From CAMFLJ01 sp963702555 (GTDB taxonomy: Bacteria; Actinomycetota; Acidimicrobiia; Acidimicrobiales; Acidimicrobilacustridaceae), in the NCBI GenBank assembly GCA_963702555.1, contig CAVPCW010000011.1, positions 856,064 through 920,063 of the forward strand: DNA of 64,000 bases, read 5' to 3'. Numbering within the stretch: position 1 is the first letter of the stretch; each line of letters starts with the position of its first letter. The notes below the pieces were generated by a model. It saw only the letters and a list, made by a program, of their open reading frames with translations. It had not been told where the DNA came from and did not search any database. The translations under genes and the position numbers were made by a program. This document shows, piece after piece, positions 52,358-63,832 of this stretch.

Positions 52358-53664
52358 GTATAGAGCTATTGACTTTCCTCTTCTTCTTTTCACTCCTGGT
52401 GTTTCTCCTGCTAGGGCTGCCCCTGTCTTTTGTCCTGGGCGGAGTTTCCGTTGTATTCCTCTACTTTACCTGGGGGCCGGAATCCTTTTACATGGTTGCC
52501 GCCCAGTCATGGGGGGCCATGAATAAATTCACCCTTGTGGCCATCCCGCTCTTTATTTTCATGGCCATGATCCTCGAGCGGTCAGGAACGGCCAATGACC
52601 TCTATGAAATGATGTATCTCTGGTTCGGCCCGGTTCGGGGAGGGCTTGCCATCGGTACGGTTGCGATTTGCGCCATCTTCGCAGCCATGTGCGGCATCAG
52701 CGGTGCGGCGGTGGTAAGCATGGGGACTATCGCATTGCCTTCCATGCTCAAATACAAATACGACAAGGAACTGGCCCTGGGTTGCATCAACGCCGGGGGA
52801 AGCCTGGGGATCCTGATCCCCCCAAGCGTGATCATGATCATCTACTCCCTCATATCCGGCGATTCCGTGGGTCGCCTTTTCGCCGGGGGCGTCATGCCGG
52901 GTCTTTTGATCGCCTTCATGCTCGCCCTCTATATTGCAATACGCTGCCTGTTTCAGCCGCATCTGGGGCCATCGCTGCCCCCCGAGGAACGGGGGGACTG
53001 GGGGAGGAAACTCAAAGCCTTGAAAGCAGTCATCCTTCCCGTGATTATCATGGTCATGGTTCTGGGTTCCATTGTCTGGGGGATCACCACCCCCACTGAG
53101 GCGGCAGGGGCCGGAGTCCTGGGCGCGCTCATATCGGGCCTGGTATACCGTCAGCTGACCTGGGACCGGATCAAAGAAGCCTGCCTTCGGACGTTCCGAG
53201 TCACGGGCATGATCATGTGGATCCTTTTTGGGGCGTATTGTTTCAGTGCGGCCTATCACGGAATGGGTGCGCCGTCCCTGATTGAAGACATCATGAAGCA
53301 TATCCCGGGGGGCGCTTGGGGAAGCATGATTTTCATTCAGCTAGTGCTCTTTCTGCTGGGCATGGTCCTCGACCCTGCAGGGATCATGATGATCACCGCG
53401 CCCATTTTCCTGCCCGTGGTCAAGGCCTATGGCTTTGATCCGCTCTGGTTCGGGATCCTGTTTACCATCAACATGGAAATCGGTTACATGACGCCTCCCT
53501 TCGGGTTCAACCTCTTTTACCTGAAGGGGATCGTGCCCCCCAGCATAACCATGGCCGACATCTATCGGTCCGTGATCCCCTACACGGGGGTGGAGATGGT
53601 GGGACTGGCCCTCGTCATGATTTTTCCGTCCCTTGCCACATGGCTACCCAATAAGGTGTTCTAG
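52354..53664 (+). CDS. dctM: TRAP transporter large permease DctM
   Basis: The 436-residue intact permease has about 12 TM helices and the family's conserved GGSLGILIPPSVIMIIY and ITTPTEAAGAGVLGAL segments. Together with DctP and DctQ it forms a sodium-dependent, ATP-independent uptake system for organic acids. It begins with ATG overlapping dctQ. No frameshift. Confidence 0.9.
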   Translation: MSIELLTFLFFFSLLVFLLLGLPLSFVLGGVSVVFLYFTWGPESFYMVAAQSWGAMNKFTLVAIPLFIFMAMILERSGTANDLYEMMYLWFGPVRGGLAIGTVAICAIFAAMCGISGAAVVSMGTIALPSMLKYKYDKELALGCINAGGSLGILIPPSVIMIIYSLISGDSVGRLFAGGVMPGLLIAFMLALYIAIRCLFQPHLGPSLPPEERGDWGRKLKALKAVILPVIIMVMVLGSIVWGITTPTEAAGAGVLGALISGLVYRQLTWDRIKEACLRTFRVTGMIMWILFGAYCFSAAYHGMGAPSLIEDIMKHIPGGAWGSMIFIQLVLFLLGMVLDPAGIMMITAPIFLPVVKAYGFDPLWFGILFTINMEIGYMTPPFGFNLFYLKGIVPPSITMADIYRSVIPYTGVEMVGLALVMIFPSLATWLPNKVF

Positions 53665-53793
53665 GATGGAAGCACATATCCCATGTGCCGGGAGATTTCG
53701 GCCGCTGTGTTGACCAAAGCCTCAGCGAGGGTCGCCATCCGCCTTCGAAATACACTCAAGCGCTCAGACAGACCCGACGGGGAAGCACCCTTT

Positions 53794-55318
53794 ATGAATT
53801 TAGGCGATCTGCTCAAAAACACAGTGATCAAGTTCCCTAAACGGAACGGTATCGTCTATCTCAATGACCGGTGGACCTATGAGGCGCTTGAGGAACGTGT
53901 CATCGGGCTGGCCAATGGGCTGGCACGCAAAGGCACGAAAAGGGAGACCGCGTTGCGGTCATGTTCTACAATTCCAATCATTTTGTGGAGACCTACTTCG
54001 CAGCCCTCGTATCGGCGCGGTCGTCACGCCGGTGAATTTCCGGTTTGTGGGACCGGAGATTGAATACATTATCAACGATTCGGGCGCATCGGTCTTTTTT
54101 TATGATGGGGAGTTTCACGACCAGATCGCCGCGATTCAGGACAGTTTGAAGGGCGTGAAGGTTTTCGTGACAACCGGTGTTTCGTCTCCGGGCCTGGCGA
54201 TCGATTATGACGACCTGGTGGCCGAGGGGATACGGAGGAGGTCCATGTGGCCATCGAGGAAGGGGACCCCTGCCAGCTCATGTACACCTCCGGAACAACG
54301 GGGAGACCCAAAGGCGCCGTCATTGCTCATCGCGCCGTCATGTGGAACCTCGTGAACACCATGTTTGGCCGCGAGGACCAGGAGGGTGAAAGGGCACTGA
54401 TCATCGGCCCCCTTTATCACACCGCCGCTCTCAACAACCATCTCACGATCCAGATCGCTTTGGGCGGCACGTCCATCCTTATCAGGCGTTTTGATCCCCC
54501 TCACGTCCTCGAAGTCATCGAGCGGAGCGGGCGACCACCATCTCGGGTTCCCCGGCCATGTACAGTTCCTCATACAGTACCCGGAAGCACAGCGCTACGA
54601 CAGGTCCTCCATCACCAAGTGCACGGCAGGGTCTGCCATCCTGCCCCTCGAGACCAAGCGACGGATTGAGCAGTTCTTTCCGAACGTAAAAGGAATCTAT
54701 GACGTCTACGGTTGCACCGAGGCCTCACCCACCCTCACCATCTTGAGGGGCGAAGACTCCGTCCGCAAGGAGGGATCCGTGGGCAAGGCCATGCCCTTTG
54801 TCCAGGTCCGCATCGTCGACGAATCGGACCGTCCACTGCCTCCCGGTCAGTTGGGAGAGCTCATCGCCAGGGGCCCCAACGTTATGCTGGGCTATCACGG
54901 CCAGGAGACGGCCACCCGTGAGGCCTTGCGGGGTGGATGGCTGCACACAGGGGACGTGGCCAGGATGGATGAGGACGGCTACCTCTACATCGTGGATCGG
55001 AAGAAGGATATGATCATCAGCGGGGGAGAAAACATCTACCCCCGCGAGATCGAAGAGGTGCTCCTCAGCCATCCCCTGATCGTCGATGCGGCCGTCGTTG
55101 GATTTTCCGACCCGTCTTGGGGAGAGCTGTGCGCGCCTTTGTGGTGATTCAAGAGGGCGGGCAACTCACGGAAGAAATGGTGGTGGAGCACTGCCGGAAG
55201 CACCTGGCAAGCTACAAGAAGCCGAGAATCGTCACGTTTGTGGAAGAGATCCCGAGGAACCCCTCGGGAAAGATCCTGAAGACAGAGCTGAGGGAAAGGC
55301 CAGGGGGGATCCGAATGA
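53794..55318 (+). pseudogene. AMP-dependent acyl-CoA synthetase (frameshifted)
   Basis: Fragments read, in order, NLGDLLKNTVIKFPKRNG, GAVVTPVNFRFVGPEIEY, CQLMYTSGTTGRPKGAVIAH, IGPLYHTAALNNHLTIQ, GIYDVYGCTEASPTL, GGWLHTGDVARMDEDGYLY, RKKDMIISGGENIYPREIEE and EIPRNPSGKILKTELRE. That is a full acyl-CoA synthetase with about six frame breaks. It follows the TRAP genes, so it probably activates the imported acid. The stop overlaps the ADH start (ATGA at 55315). Confidence 0.8.
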
Positions 55319-56421
55319 AAAAGCAATGCAGGGGCCGTCGTGCTGACCGCGCCAAAGATGCTGGAAATGCGAACCTTCGACCTCCCGAAGATCGGCGACG
55401 ACGACGACTCCTGGAATTGGAGCTTGTGGGGGTCTGCGGGTCGGACCTGGGATCTATGAAGGGCGGGCAACCCGAGGACCACGGCCGTTTCCGATCATTC
55501 TGGGTCACGAGATCGTGGGCCGGGTCGCAAAGATGGGGGACGGGGCATGCCGGCGGCTCGGGGTCCGGCAGGGGGACCGGGTGGTCATCGAATACGCCTT
55601 TGGGTGCGGACGATGTGATTCCTGCGTTGCCGGTAAACTACACGCTCTGCGAAATGAACTACACCTACGGTTCCATGATCTCATGTGAACGGCCGCCCCA
55701 CCTCTTCGGTGGGTACAGTGAATTCGTCTACATCCACTCAAACGCCATGGTCCACAGAATCGGGGACGAGATCTCGCCGGAAATTGGGGTGCTCATCTGC
55801 GCGGTGCTTGGAAACGGGATCCGCCGGCTTAACCACATCGGCGGGGTTTCCATCGGAGACACGGTCGCCATCGTGGGCCCTGGCCAACAGGGGTTGGCCG
55901 GCGTGGCCGTGGCCAAGGCGTCGGGTGCCAATCCCATCGTGATCGTGGGCCTATCTCGCGATAAATCCAGACTGGAGATGGCCAAGCAGTTCGGTGCGGA
56001 TATCACCCTTAACGCGGACGAGGTGGACCCTGTGAAGAGCTTGGCCGAGATCACGGCCGGAAAGATGGCTAACGTGGTCATGGACGTCACGGGCAGCCCC
56101 AAGGGGGCCCGACTGGCACTGAATCTAGCCGGTCGGAGGGGGACGGTGGTCCTTCCCGGGATTTACAAGGGAAAAGAGGTCCCCTTGAATCTGGATCGCG
56201 CGGTCGTCAACGAAATCAAGCTTGTCGGGGTCTTTTCCCAGGATTTCCGTTCGGTCCGGCCGGCCATCAAGATGGCGCGCGAGGGACGGTTTCCTTTTGA
56301 CCGATTGATCACCCACCGTCTGCCTCTGGATCAGGCTGAAAAGGCCCTCCGGTTGGTGTCGGGCGCAGAGCCTGGAGAAATGCCGCTCAAGGTGGTGCTG
56401 GACCCGAACATGAAAGCTTGA
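55315..56421 (+). pseudogene. Zinc-dependent alcohol dehydrogenase (frameshifted at 5' end)
   Basis: The corrected start reads MKKAMQGAVVLTAP; LVGVCGSDLG carries the catalytic Cys, and FGCGRCDSCVAGNYTLC the structural zinc site. From about 55,640 one frame runs to the stop, with TVAIVGPGQQGLAGVAVAKA and the rest of the threonine-dehydrogenase-like MDR fold. Breaks lie in 55,340-55,620. The substrate is unknown. Confidence 0.78.
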
Positions 56422-56438
56422 TCTGAACGGGGCGCAGA

Positions 56439-57242
56439 ATGAAAAAAGACAATCCATACCGATTTAAACGGCAAATCGGCCCTGGTGACCGGGGGGAGCA
56501 AGGGCATCGGCCTTTATCTGGCAACCTTCTCTCCCAAATGGGGCCGCGGTGGCCGTGGCGAGCAGACACCTGGAAGAAGCAGAGGCGGCCGCAGAAGAGA
56601 TCCGGCAGGGCGGGGGGAAGGCCATTTCCCTCTGCGCGGACATCTCGCGCGTGGAGACCCTGGCCCCCATGGTCGAGGAAACCGTCGCCTGCCTGGGAAA
56701 AATCGACATCCTGATCAACAATGCAGGGGCCAACGTCCGCAAGCCGGCCATTGATTTCACCGAGGCCGAGTGGGACCGGGTGCTTGACACCAACCTCAAG
56801 GGCACCTTTTTTTGCGCCCAGGCGGTGGCAAGACAGATGATCCGGCAGGGGGGTGTCGGAAAGATCATTAACACGTCCTCCGCAGCCGGTGGTCGCCCGG
56901 TCGCGTGGTTGACGCCTTACAGCGTCAGCAAGGCCGCGATCAACCACATGACCCGGGCCCTTGCCGTCGAGTGGGGGCGCTACGGGATCACGGTCAACGG
57001 TATCGCCCCGAGTTACATGGAAACGCCCCTCACGCGGAGTGGCCGAGCGATCCCAAACGGTATGACAAAATCGCCAAACATTACCCCCTCGGGCGAATCG
57101 GAAAGATTCAGGATCTGGCCGGCGCCGTGCTCTCTTTGCATCAAACGCTTCGGATTTTATCACGGGCCAGACCTTGTTCGTGGATGGTGGGGGCGGGGCC
57201 GGTTGGGCCGTTGACTGGGAAGAAGAGTCGAAATCCCCCTGA
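56439..57242 (+). pseudogene. SDR family oxidoreductase (frameshifted)
   Basis: The frames give ALVTGGSKGIGLYLATS, NNAGANVRKPAIDFTEAEWD, TSSAAGGRPVAWLTPYSVSK (Y-x-x-x-K) and, corrected, ITGQTLFVDGGGGAGWAV near the C-terminus. Breaks lie near 56,460, 56,540, 57,040 and 57,150. It is in the acid-activation and dehydrogenase cluster and may oxidise a hydroxyacyl substrate. Confidence 0.78.
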
Positions 57243-57266
57243 TGCTTGCCTGCGGAGGCATTTTAC

Positions 57267-58294
57267 ATGACAACGCCCAATCTGCAGGAGCATGCAAAGC
57301 GCAAGACTGAACGCTACGCGGATCGTCTTTTTCTGCTCCGACCTCGACACGGATACCCGGTACAGCTACGCGGCGTTCGACCAGGAGACCGACCGGATGG
57401 CGGGGGCGGGGGGTGTTGCGGTGCCGGTCAACACGGCTTACACCGGGAGGGAAGTCGCCTACATCCTCAACGACTCAGGGTCCCGCATGGTGATCACGAA
57501 GGCCGCCTTTAGGACGCTTCCGGAGAGAGTGCGGGCGTCGGTCCCATCCCTTGAGCGGATCATCATGAAGGCGGAAGGCGAACCGCTCATCCGATGCCTT
57601 GAAAGGAAATGCGGTGTGCTCAAGCTGGATCTTTCCGAGGGTGGGACCGCTGACGACCTTGCATTCATCTTTTACACGTCGGGGACCACCTGGAGCCCCA
57701 AAGGGGTCATGCTCACCAACGGAACCTGGTTTTCGGAGGGGGCAACACAGCCCAGAACTACGGATTGCGGGAGACGGACTTAACCCTCGAATGCCTGCCG
57801 CTGGTGCACATCTTTGCCAACGCAAGCCCGGTCTTCGGCAGTCTTAACAGCGGCGGTTGTGTGGTCGTGTTGGAGCGTTTCCAGACCGAGAAGGTCATCG
57901 ATGCCATGGAGCGGATGGGTGCGAACCGGGACCTGGCCCGCCAGGATGGGGAAGGTTATTTCTTCATCGTGGGGCGTAAGGACGAGATGTTCATATCGGG
58001 GGGGTAAAAACATCTACCCCCGTGAGATCGAAGAAGTCCTCTACCTCCATGAAGAGATCTCAGAAGCGGCCGTGGTAGGCATGAAAGACCCGAACCTGGG
58101 AGAAGTCCCAAAGGCCTTTGTGTCGCTCAAGGAAGGGAGCCGGCTCAGCCGATGCCATCGTCGACTTCTGTCGTCTTCATCTGGCCGCCTACAAGGTCCC
58201 GAGACACGTGAAGATCATGGCGGCGCTTCCAAAAAACACCACGGGGAAAAGCCTAAGAAAGACTGGCGGGGAACGGCAATTGAAGGGAATCTAG
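57267..58294 (+). pseudogene. AMP-dependent acyl-CoA synthetase with internal gaps
   Basis: The sequence has the family's FIFYTSGTTWSPKGVMLTN and DGEGYFFIVGRKDEMFISGG and KNIYPREIEEVLYLHEEI, and an ending with PKNTTGKSLRKTGGERQL. But DRMAGAGGVAVPVNTAYTG joins segments that are normally separated by about 30 residues, and AMERMGANRDLARQDGEGYF skips about 170 residues, so two internal deletions plus frame breaks leave about 1 kb instead of about 1.6 kb. It is either a pseudogene or an assembly collapse. Confidence 0.72.
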
Positions 58295-58338
58295 CCGGGA
58301 TACGGGCCCTTGATGGGCAACCCGAGAAGGAAGGAAAA

Positions 58339-59484
58339 ATGGACACTTTGCTTTCAGCTGAGGACAGGGCCTTTCAGGCCAAGTGCGCACGTTATGCAGG
58401 AAGAGGAATTGGCGCCCACTGGGGAAAAAGCTTGGGGAGATCAACGAGGTCCCGGACGAGCTGAGGCGGTCGCTCGCCGATGCCGGCCTCTTCCGAATTC
58501 TGTTCCCTGTCGAGTATGGGGGAGTGGGTATAAGCGCCGTCAGGATATGTTTGGCACGGGAGGTCCTTGCCGGCGTCTACGGCCCGGCCGATACGACGTT
58601 GGCCATGCAGGGGCTGGGCGGGACCCCCATTGTGCTTGCCGGCAGTGAAGCACAGAAAAAGCACTATCTCCCTGCCTTGGCCGCTGGGGAGATCCTTGCG
58701 ACCTTCTGCCTCTGACCGAACCGGAGGCCGGTTCGGATGTGGCCGCCATCAAGACAAAGGCTGAGCCCTCAGGGGAATTTCTTCGTGATCAACGGCCGGA
58801 AACGATTCATTTCCAATGGGTATTCGGCCAACGTGGGGGTGCTTTTTGCGAAGACCCTGGTAGAAAAGGACCAAACGCGTCTCTCCGCCTTTATCGTGGA
58901 ACGGACCATGCCGGGGTGGAAGGTGTCCTGGCGTATCGAGCTGATGGCCAGCCACGATATCGTCGAGTTTGAAATCGATGGGCTCAGGGTGCCGAAAGAA
59001 AACCTCCTCGGCCCCTTGGGCGACGGATTCAAGTTGGCCATGCGCACCCTGGATCTCATGCGGATGTCCGTTGGCGCAGCGGCGGTCGGAATGGCCAAGA
59101 CCGCCTTGAGGGAGAGCATCGGCTACGGCAAACAGAGGGTGCAGTTCGGTCGAAGAATCGTGGAGTTTCAATCCACGGCCTTTAAACTGGCTGAAATGGA
59201 ACCGAGATGGAGGCGGCGCGGAGCCTCGTCTACCTTTCGGCCATCAAGAAGGACAGGGGGGAACCGGATGCATCCGTCTATTCTTCCATGGCCAAGCTTT
59301 ACGCCACGGAAGCTGCATTTCGGGCCATCGACCAGGCCGTCCAGATCCACGGCGGCATGGGTGTCGTGAAAGGCTCGACCGTTAGAGCGTCTCTACCGCG
59401 AAACCGCCCTCTTCGTGCTACGAAGGGACGACGGAGATCCCGAAGCTCATCATCGCCAACCACCTCTTGAAGAAGGGAAGCTGA
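58339..59484 (+). pseudogene. Acyl-CoA dehydrogenase (frameshifted)
   Basis: Fragments match the family in order: LLSAEDRAFQ, DAGLFRILFPVEYGGVG, LTEPEAGSDVAAIKTKA, FFVINGRKRFISNG, GIGYGKQRVQFGRR-like SIGYGKQRVQFGRRIVEFQ, IDQAVQIHGGMGVVKGS. It would introduce an alpha-beta double bond into an acyl-CoA with FAD. Four or more frame breaks occur. The stop is one base before the start of the next gene. Confidence 0.8.
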
Positions 59485-59485
59485 A

Positions 59486-60281
59486 ATGGACCCGGAAAGA
59501 ATTAAAGGACTGATCCGAACGGGAAAGGTCTATGACCTGGGAATGGAGTACTACGTGGGCATGCCGCACCATCCCAATCACCCGCCCTTTGCCTTTTCAC
59601 TGACGAAGCTCCACGGGGACGTCCCTTACAAGGACGGTGTTTCAGCCTGCAACTGCCTCTTTACCACCGGCGGCCATACGGGGACCCATTTCGATTCCCT
59701 GGGCCACATCAGCGTGAAGGGGGAAGTGCACGGCGTGAAAGATATCGCCAAATGGCAGGACTATCAGGGTTTGAAAAAGGTTGGGATCGAAACGGTGAAG
59801 CCGGTGGTCACCCGCGGGGTGCTCCTGGGATATTGCCGGGCTCGAGGGGACCGACTGTCTGGATTCGAGCTACCGCATCGATTCCAATGCCCTGAAGCGT
59901 GCGGTGGATCGACAGGGAAGCGACATCGGCAAAGGAGATGCGGTGCTCATTCGGACCGGCTGGATCCGCCACTTTGGCGACCCGAACAAATATGTGGCCC
60001 ATGAGCACGGGTGTCCGGGCCTTGTGGAAGACGGAGCGGAATGGCTTGTAGAAAGGGGGGTGGCCTATGTGGGCGGAGACACGCTGGCGCTGGAAAAAAC
60101 GCCCACTCCCAATCTGCCGGTACACGTGATCCTGCTTGTCCGAAACGGCATCCATATCATCGAGGCCATGAACCTCGATCCGCTGGCGGCCGACCGGACC
60201 TACGAATTTCTTTTCATGGTTTCCCCGCTCAAGTTCGGGGGGCACGGGCTCTCCGGTCCGGCCCGTGGCGATGTGACCTGA
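59486..60281 (+). CDS. Cyclase family protein (kynurenine-formamidase-like, one frameshift)
   Basis: The protein has the metal-binding motif GGHTGTHFDSLGH, typical of the cyclase/KynB family of Zn or Mn hydrolases, which act on amides, lactones or isatin-type substrates. A break near 59,825 interrupts it; both parts are otherwise continuous (second part starts DRQGSDIGKGDAVLIRTGW). ATG 59486 is one base after the acyl-CoA dehydrogenase stop, so the gene is in the same operon. Confidence 0.82.
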
Positions 60282-60354
60282 GCCTGGCGGAGAGACCAAG
60301 GGGGCGCATACCCTGCGAGACCGTGGAAATAAAGACTGGAAGTAGAAATCCTTT

Positions 60355-60544
60355 ATAGCAGGGGCCACTCTTTTTCGAACCGGTTTTGAGGCCGATGCCC
60401 GGTTGGCCATCATCGCCTATGTGGTCCCCTTCATTTTCGTGTATAACCCCGTCCTGATCTGGTCCGGCGGCCTCTAGGGGCGGAGGACTCTTGGCCGTGT
60501 GGTTGATCGCAGTGTTTCCGATCGCCTTCGGCCTCGGGGAATAA
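60355..60544 (+). pseudogene. 3' fragment of a second TRAP transporter permease
   Basis: About 60 codons in two frames read GFEADARLAIIAYVVPFIF and LLAVWLIAVFPIAFGLGE. This is the C-terminal membrane part of a fused (DctQM-type) TRAP permease. The rest of the gene is absent, so it is either a collapsed assembly or a deletion scar. Confidence 0.5.
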
Positions 60545-60749
60545 GGCGATTTCCTTCTTCCACGTAGCGAACATCCGTGACAACCATCCCGCCACGGCGG
60601 CGTCGGACTTTTTCTGCAAACGATTCGGGCCCCACCCACGATGTTCCCGCTTCGGGTCGAATTCGTTCAACATCGCCGAACGAAATCGGATCTAACCGTG
60701 AAACCTCCCTTTTTGCGGTTCCGCGTCGGGCTTTCATGTGATAGGTTCT
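60545..60749. other. Unexplained gap
   Basis: Between the TRAP fragment and the FrhB-like fragment I see no coding signal with recognisable similarity on either strand, and no promoter or RNA gene. Frameshifts could hide a gene. Confidence 0.5.
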
Positions 60750-61115
60750 TTCGGAGATCGATCTGAACAGGGTCTACCAGGACCTGGCGCTCGGTCCCCG
60801 CAGGCGCGTTCTCGCCGCTAGGGCCACCCATGTTGAAATCCGCAGCAAGGCACAGAGCGGACGGCACCAGTCTCCGTCCTTCTAATTTCGCCCTGGAAGC
60901 GGGGATCATCGACGGGGCCGTGCTTACCCGGCGCGGCGAAGGATTCCTCCCCCAAGGCCAGGTTGGTGCGTGACCGCGAGGGGGTGCTTGCCTGCGCCGG
61001 GTCCAGTTACGTGGCGAGCCCCACCCTTGAGGCGCTCACGCACCGGGGGGAGTTGGAAGGCGGCTACCTCAAAATATCGGCCGAGCTGGTCAAAAAGATC
61101 TTGTCGCCGAAGTAA
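60750..61115 (+). pseudogene. Coenzyme F420 hydrogenase/dehydrogenase beta-subunit-like fragment
   Basis: Pieced together the frames read EIDLNRVYQDLALGP, RVLAARATHVEIRSKAQSGG, FALEAGIIDGAVLTRRGEGF and SYVASPTLEALTHRGELEGG. This matches an internal part of FrhB-type proteins, which bind FAD and iron-sulfur clusters. The N- and C-terminal parts are missing and frames change about three times. It is close upstream of iorA. Confidence 0.55.
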
Positions 61116-61204
61116 ATGATCGTCGATATAAGCAGTGACCCAGGAAGCCGACTGCCGGGGCAGCTCGAGACAGACAGCCGGGATCTAAAGAAGGGATCGC
61201 AAGA

Positions 61205-63139
61205 ATGACTGCATACGACTGGAATCTGGATGCACCGGGAAAGAGGTGCATGCTCACGGGTAACGAAGCGGCGGCCCGAGGGGCCCTTGAGGCCGGCGCC
61301 CAAGTGGTGGCCTCCTACCCCGGTTCTCCATCGGTCCAAATCGTCGAGTGTTTGGCTGCCGTTGGCCGGGAAGGGGACTTTACGCGGAAGTGGTCGATCA
61401 ACGAAAAGGTCGCGCTGGAAGTGGCGGCCGCAGGTCCTTCGCGGGATTCAGATCGCTTTCGGTCATGAAGGCCGACGGTCTGAATGTGGCCATGGATTTT
61501 CTTAACGACCCTGCCCCTTTCCGGGATCCGGGCAGGGCTTGTGATCGTAGTTTCGGACGATCCGGGGGCACATTCCAGCGTCAAAGAGGAAGATACCCGC
61601 TATCTGGCACCTCCTGCTCACATCCCTTTGCTTGAGCCTTCAAGCCCGATCGAGGCCAAGGACATGGTGATCTGGGCCTTCCAGGCTTCCGAAGAATCCT
61701 CGGCTCCCCGTCATCGTGAGGCTTGTGACGCGCATCTGCCATGCCCGGTCAACCGTGACGCTCGGGCCCCATGATGAAAAAGTCGGTGTCTCCCGACTTC
61801 CCCAGTGGGGGCAAAATTGGTGACGGCGGCACGGTTTCATGAAACGTCCATCAGCGGCTCGATTTGATTCAGGCTCGCTTTATAACGAGCCCTTTCAATC
61901 AGTACGAAGGCCCGGAGCGGCCCGAGATCTGGTGGTCTTTGTCAGCGGCGTGAGTCACCTTTATGCCCTCGAGGCCGTGGAGCGGCTGGGTGCGGGGACC
62001 GGGTTGGTATTTTCAAGTTGGGGACCCTTTGGCCTGCCCCGGAACGAATTGATTCTCGAAAACCTCAAGCGGTCGCACCGTGTGTATTTTTGGAGGAGAT
62101 CGAGCCATTCATCGAAGATCAGGCCAAGATCATCTCCGCCCAGCAAAGAGATGCGACCGCGCGCGTCGTGTTCATGGGAAAGCGCTCCGGCGACGTCCCG
62201 TTGGGTGATGAAGCCAAGGGGTATGGAGAGATGGATCCCGATATCGCCACCCAGGCCTGCCGCCAAGGCGCCTTGACATCCCCTTCAAACCAGGCGGTGA
62301 TCATCTGAAAGTGCGAATGGAGGGGCTGCCCGAACCGGATCTCCCTTGAGACTGCCGAGCCTCTGCGGAGGGTGCCCACACCGTGCCTCCTACTGGGCCA
62401 TCAAGACGGCCCTGGCCCTAGATGGCAGGCAGGGCTTCGTCGTGGGAGATATTGGCTGTTACACCCTGGGGGTGATGCCTTCGGGGTATGAGACCCTGTC
62501 GACCCTCGTCTTCCATGGGATCGGGAGTGGGCCTGGAAGCGGATTCGGGAAGTTCTAGGAGTTGGGGTTCCATCAGCCCGTCGTGGCTGTGATTGGGGAT
62601 TAACCTTTCTACCATGCGGGCATCCCGCCGCTCATCAATGCCAGAAACATTGGTTCCCAATCTCTCTCGTGATTCTAGACAACGAAACGACCGCCATGAC
62701 CGGGACCAGCCTCACCCCGGAAGCGGGATCACCGCCATGGGGGACCCGGCCCATTCCCTGCCGATCCCCGCGTTGCTCTCGTTTTGGGAATCCCGGTGAC
62801 CGTGCGTGACACTTTTCGGGTGAACAAGACCATTGAGACCATGGTCGATCTCCTTAAGGGGGACCGCTTGCAGGTCCTGGTGCTCCAGGGGGAATGCGCC
62901 CTCAAGGGAGGGAAGCGTGGCGAAAGGCCACCGTTTTGTCGTGGACCCGAACTCGGCGCCGTCCTGGGCGATGCGTGCGGCTGCGCAAGACTTTGAGCCG
63001 CGCTCCTTCTCCTGTCCGGCAAACCTCTAGGACGAGGCATCGGGCAAGGCCAGGATTCGACGAAGGGTGCTTTGTGTGGGCTGCGGGTTTCTGCTTCGGT
63101 ATGTCCCCAAGGGCCATTGTCACCGAGACCGAATCGTAG
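61205..63139 (+). pseudogene. iorA: Indolepyruvate ferredoxin oxidoreductase alpha subunit (frameshifted)
   Basis: The TPP-dependent alpha subunit oxidatively decarboxylates aryl-pyruvates. Seen in order: LTGNEAAARGALEAGAQVV, INEKVALEVAA, VVSDDPGAHSS, CGGCPHRASY, VGDIGCYTLGVMPSGYE (TPP motif), FYHAGIPPLINARN, VILDNETTAMTG, and a C-terminal ferredoxin part with CVGCGFC. About ten frame breaks occur. The length, about 640 codons when corrected, is normal. Confidence 0.82.
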
Positions 63140-63218
63140 TTTCTTGGCGTGGCGTTTCCGCGGCCTGGCGAGAGACCGAAATATTCTTGGATTCCCTTAT
63201 CTGGAAAAGAGTGCAAGC

Positions 63219-63832
63219 ATGGAAACTGATCGATGATCCGACCAACATTATCGTATCCGGCGTTGGCGGGCAGGGTAACATCCTTGCCTCGGATATCATT
63301 TCCAAGGCCTTTTGCGAAGAGGGCTGTTATGTGAGCGTCGGGGAAACCATGGGGCGACCCAGCGCGGGGGGTCGGTCGTAAGCCATATCCGCCTCTCGGT
63401 CCGTCGTCTCTACGGTCCGTTGATCCCACTGGGCCAAGGCCATATCATGGTCGGCTTTGAGCCACTGGAGGTCTTTCGGATCCTCCGGGACTAGGCCATG
63501 AAGATATCCGCGTGGTGATCAACGACCGCCCCTTTTATCCCCTTGATGCCCTCCGGAAAAAGAGCCGGTACCCGGAGCAGACCGACTTGCTCTCCTGGGT
63601 GGAGCGGCTTGCCTCTGATGTGAAGATCATAAAGGGGACAGAGCTCGCCAAGCAGGCAGGCCACCCGCAGGCCCAAAACGTGGTCATGGTGGGCGCCTTT
63701 GCTGGACTCGGCTGGGTACCGCTTGAAAAAGGGAAGTACTTGAAGCCGATGAAGAAGAAAGACTTCGCCGGCCCGAAGCTGGAAGTGAACCAAAAGGCTT
63801 TTGAGCTGGGCCTGGGCGGGAACGGGGCCTAA
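63219..63832 (+). CDS. iorB: Indolepyruvate ferredoxin oxidoreductase beta subunit (frameshifted)
   Basis: The beta subunit begins PTNIIVSGVGGQGNILASDI with the GVGGQGN motif, then VSVGETMGRPS and SVVSHIRLS, FEPLEVFRILR, VINDRPFYPLDALRK and ends LEVNQKAFELGLGGNGA. At least three breaks (near 63,228, 63,375 and 63,495) occur. Directly follows iorA as in known iorAB operons. Confidence 0.8.
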
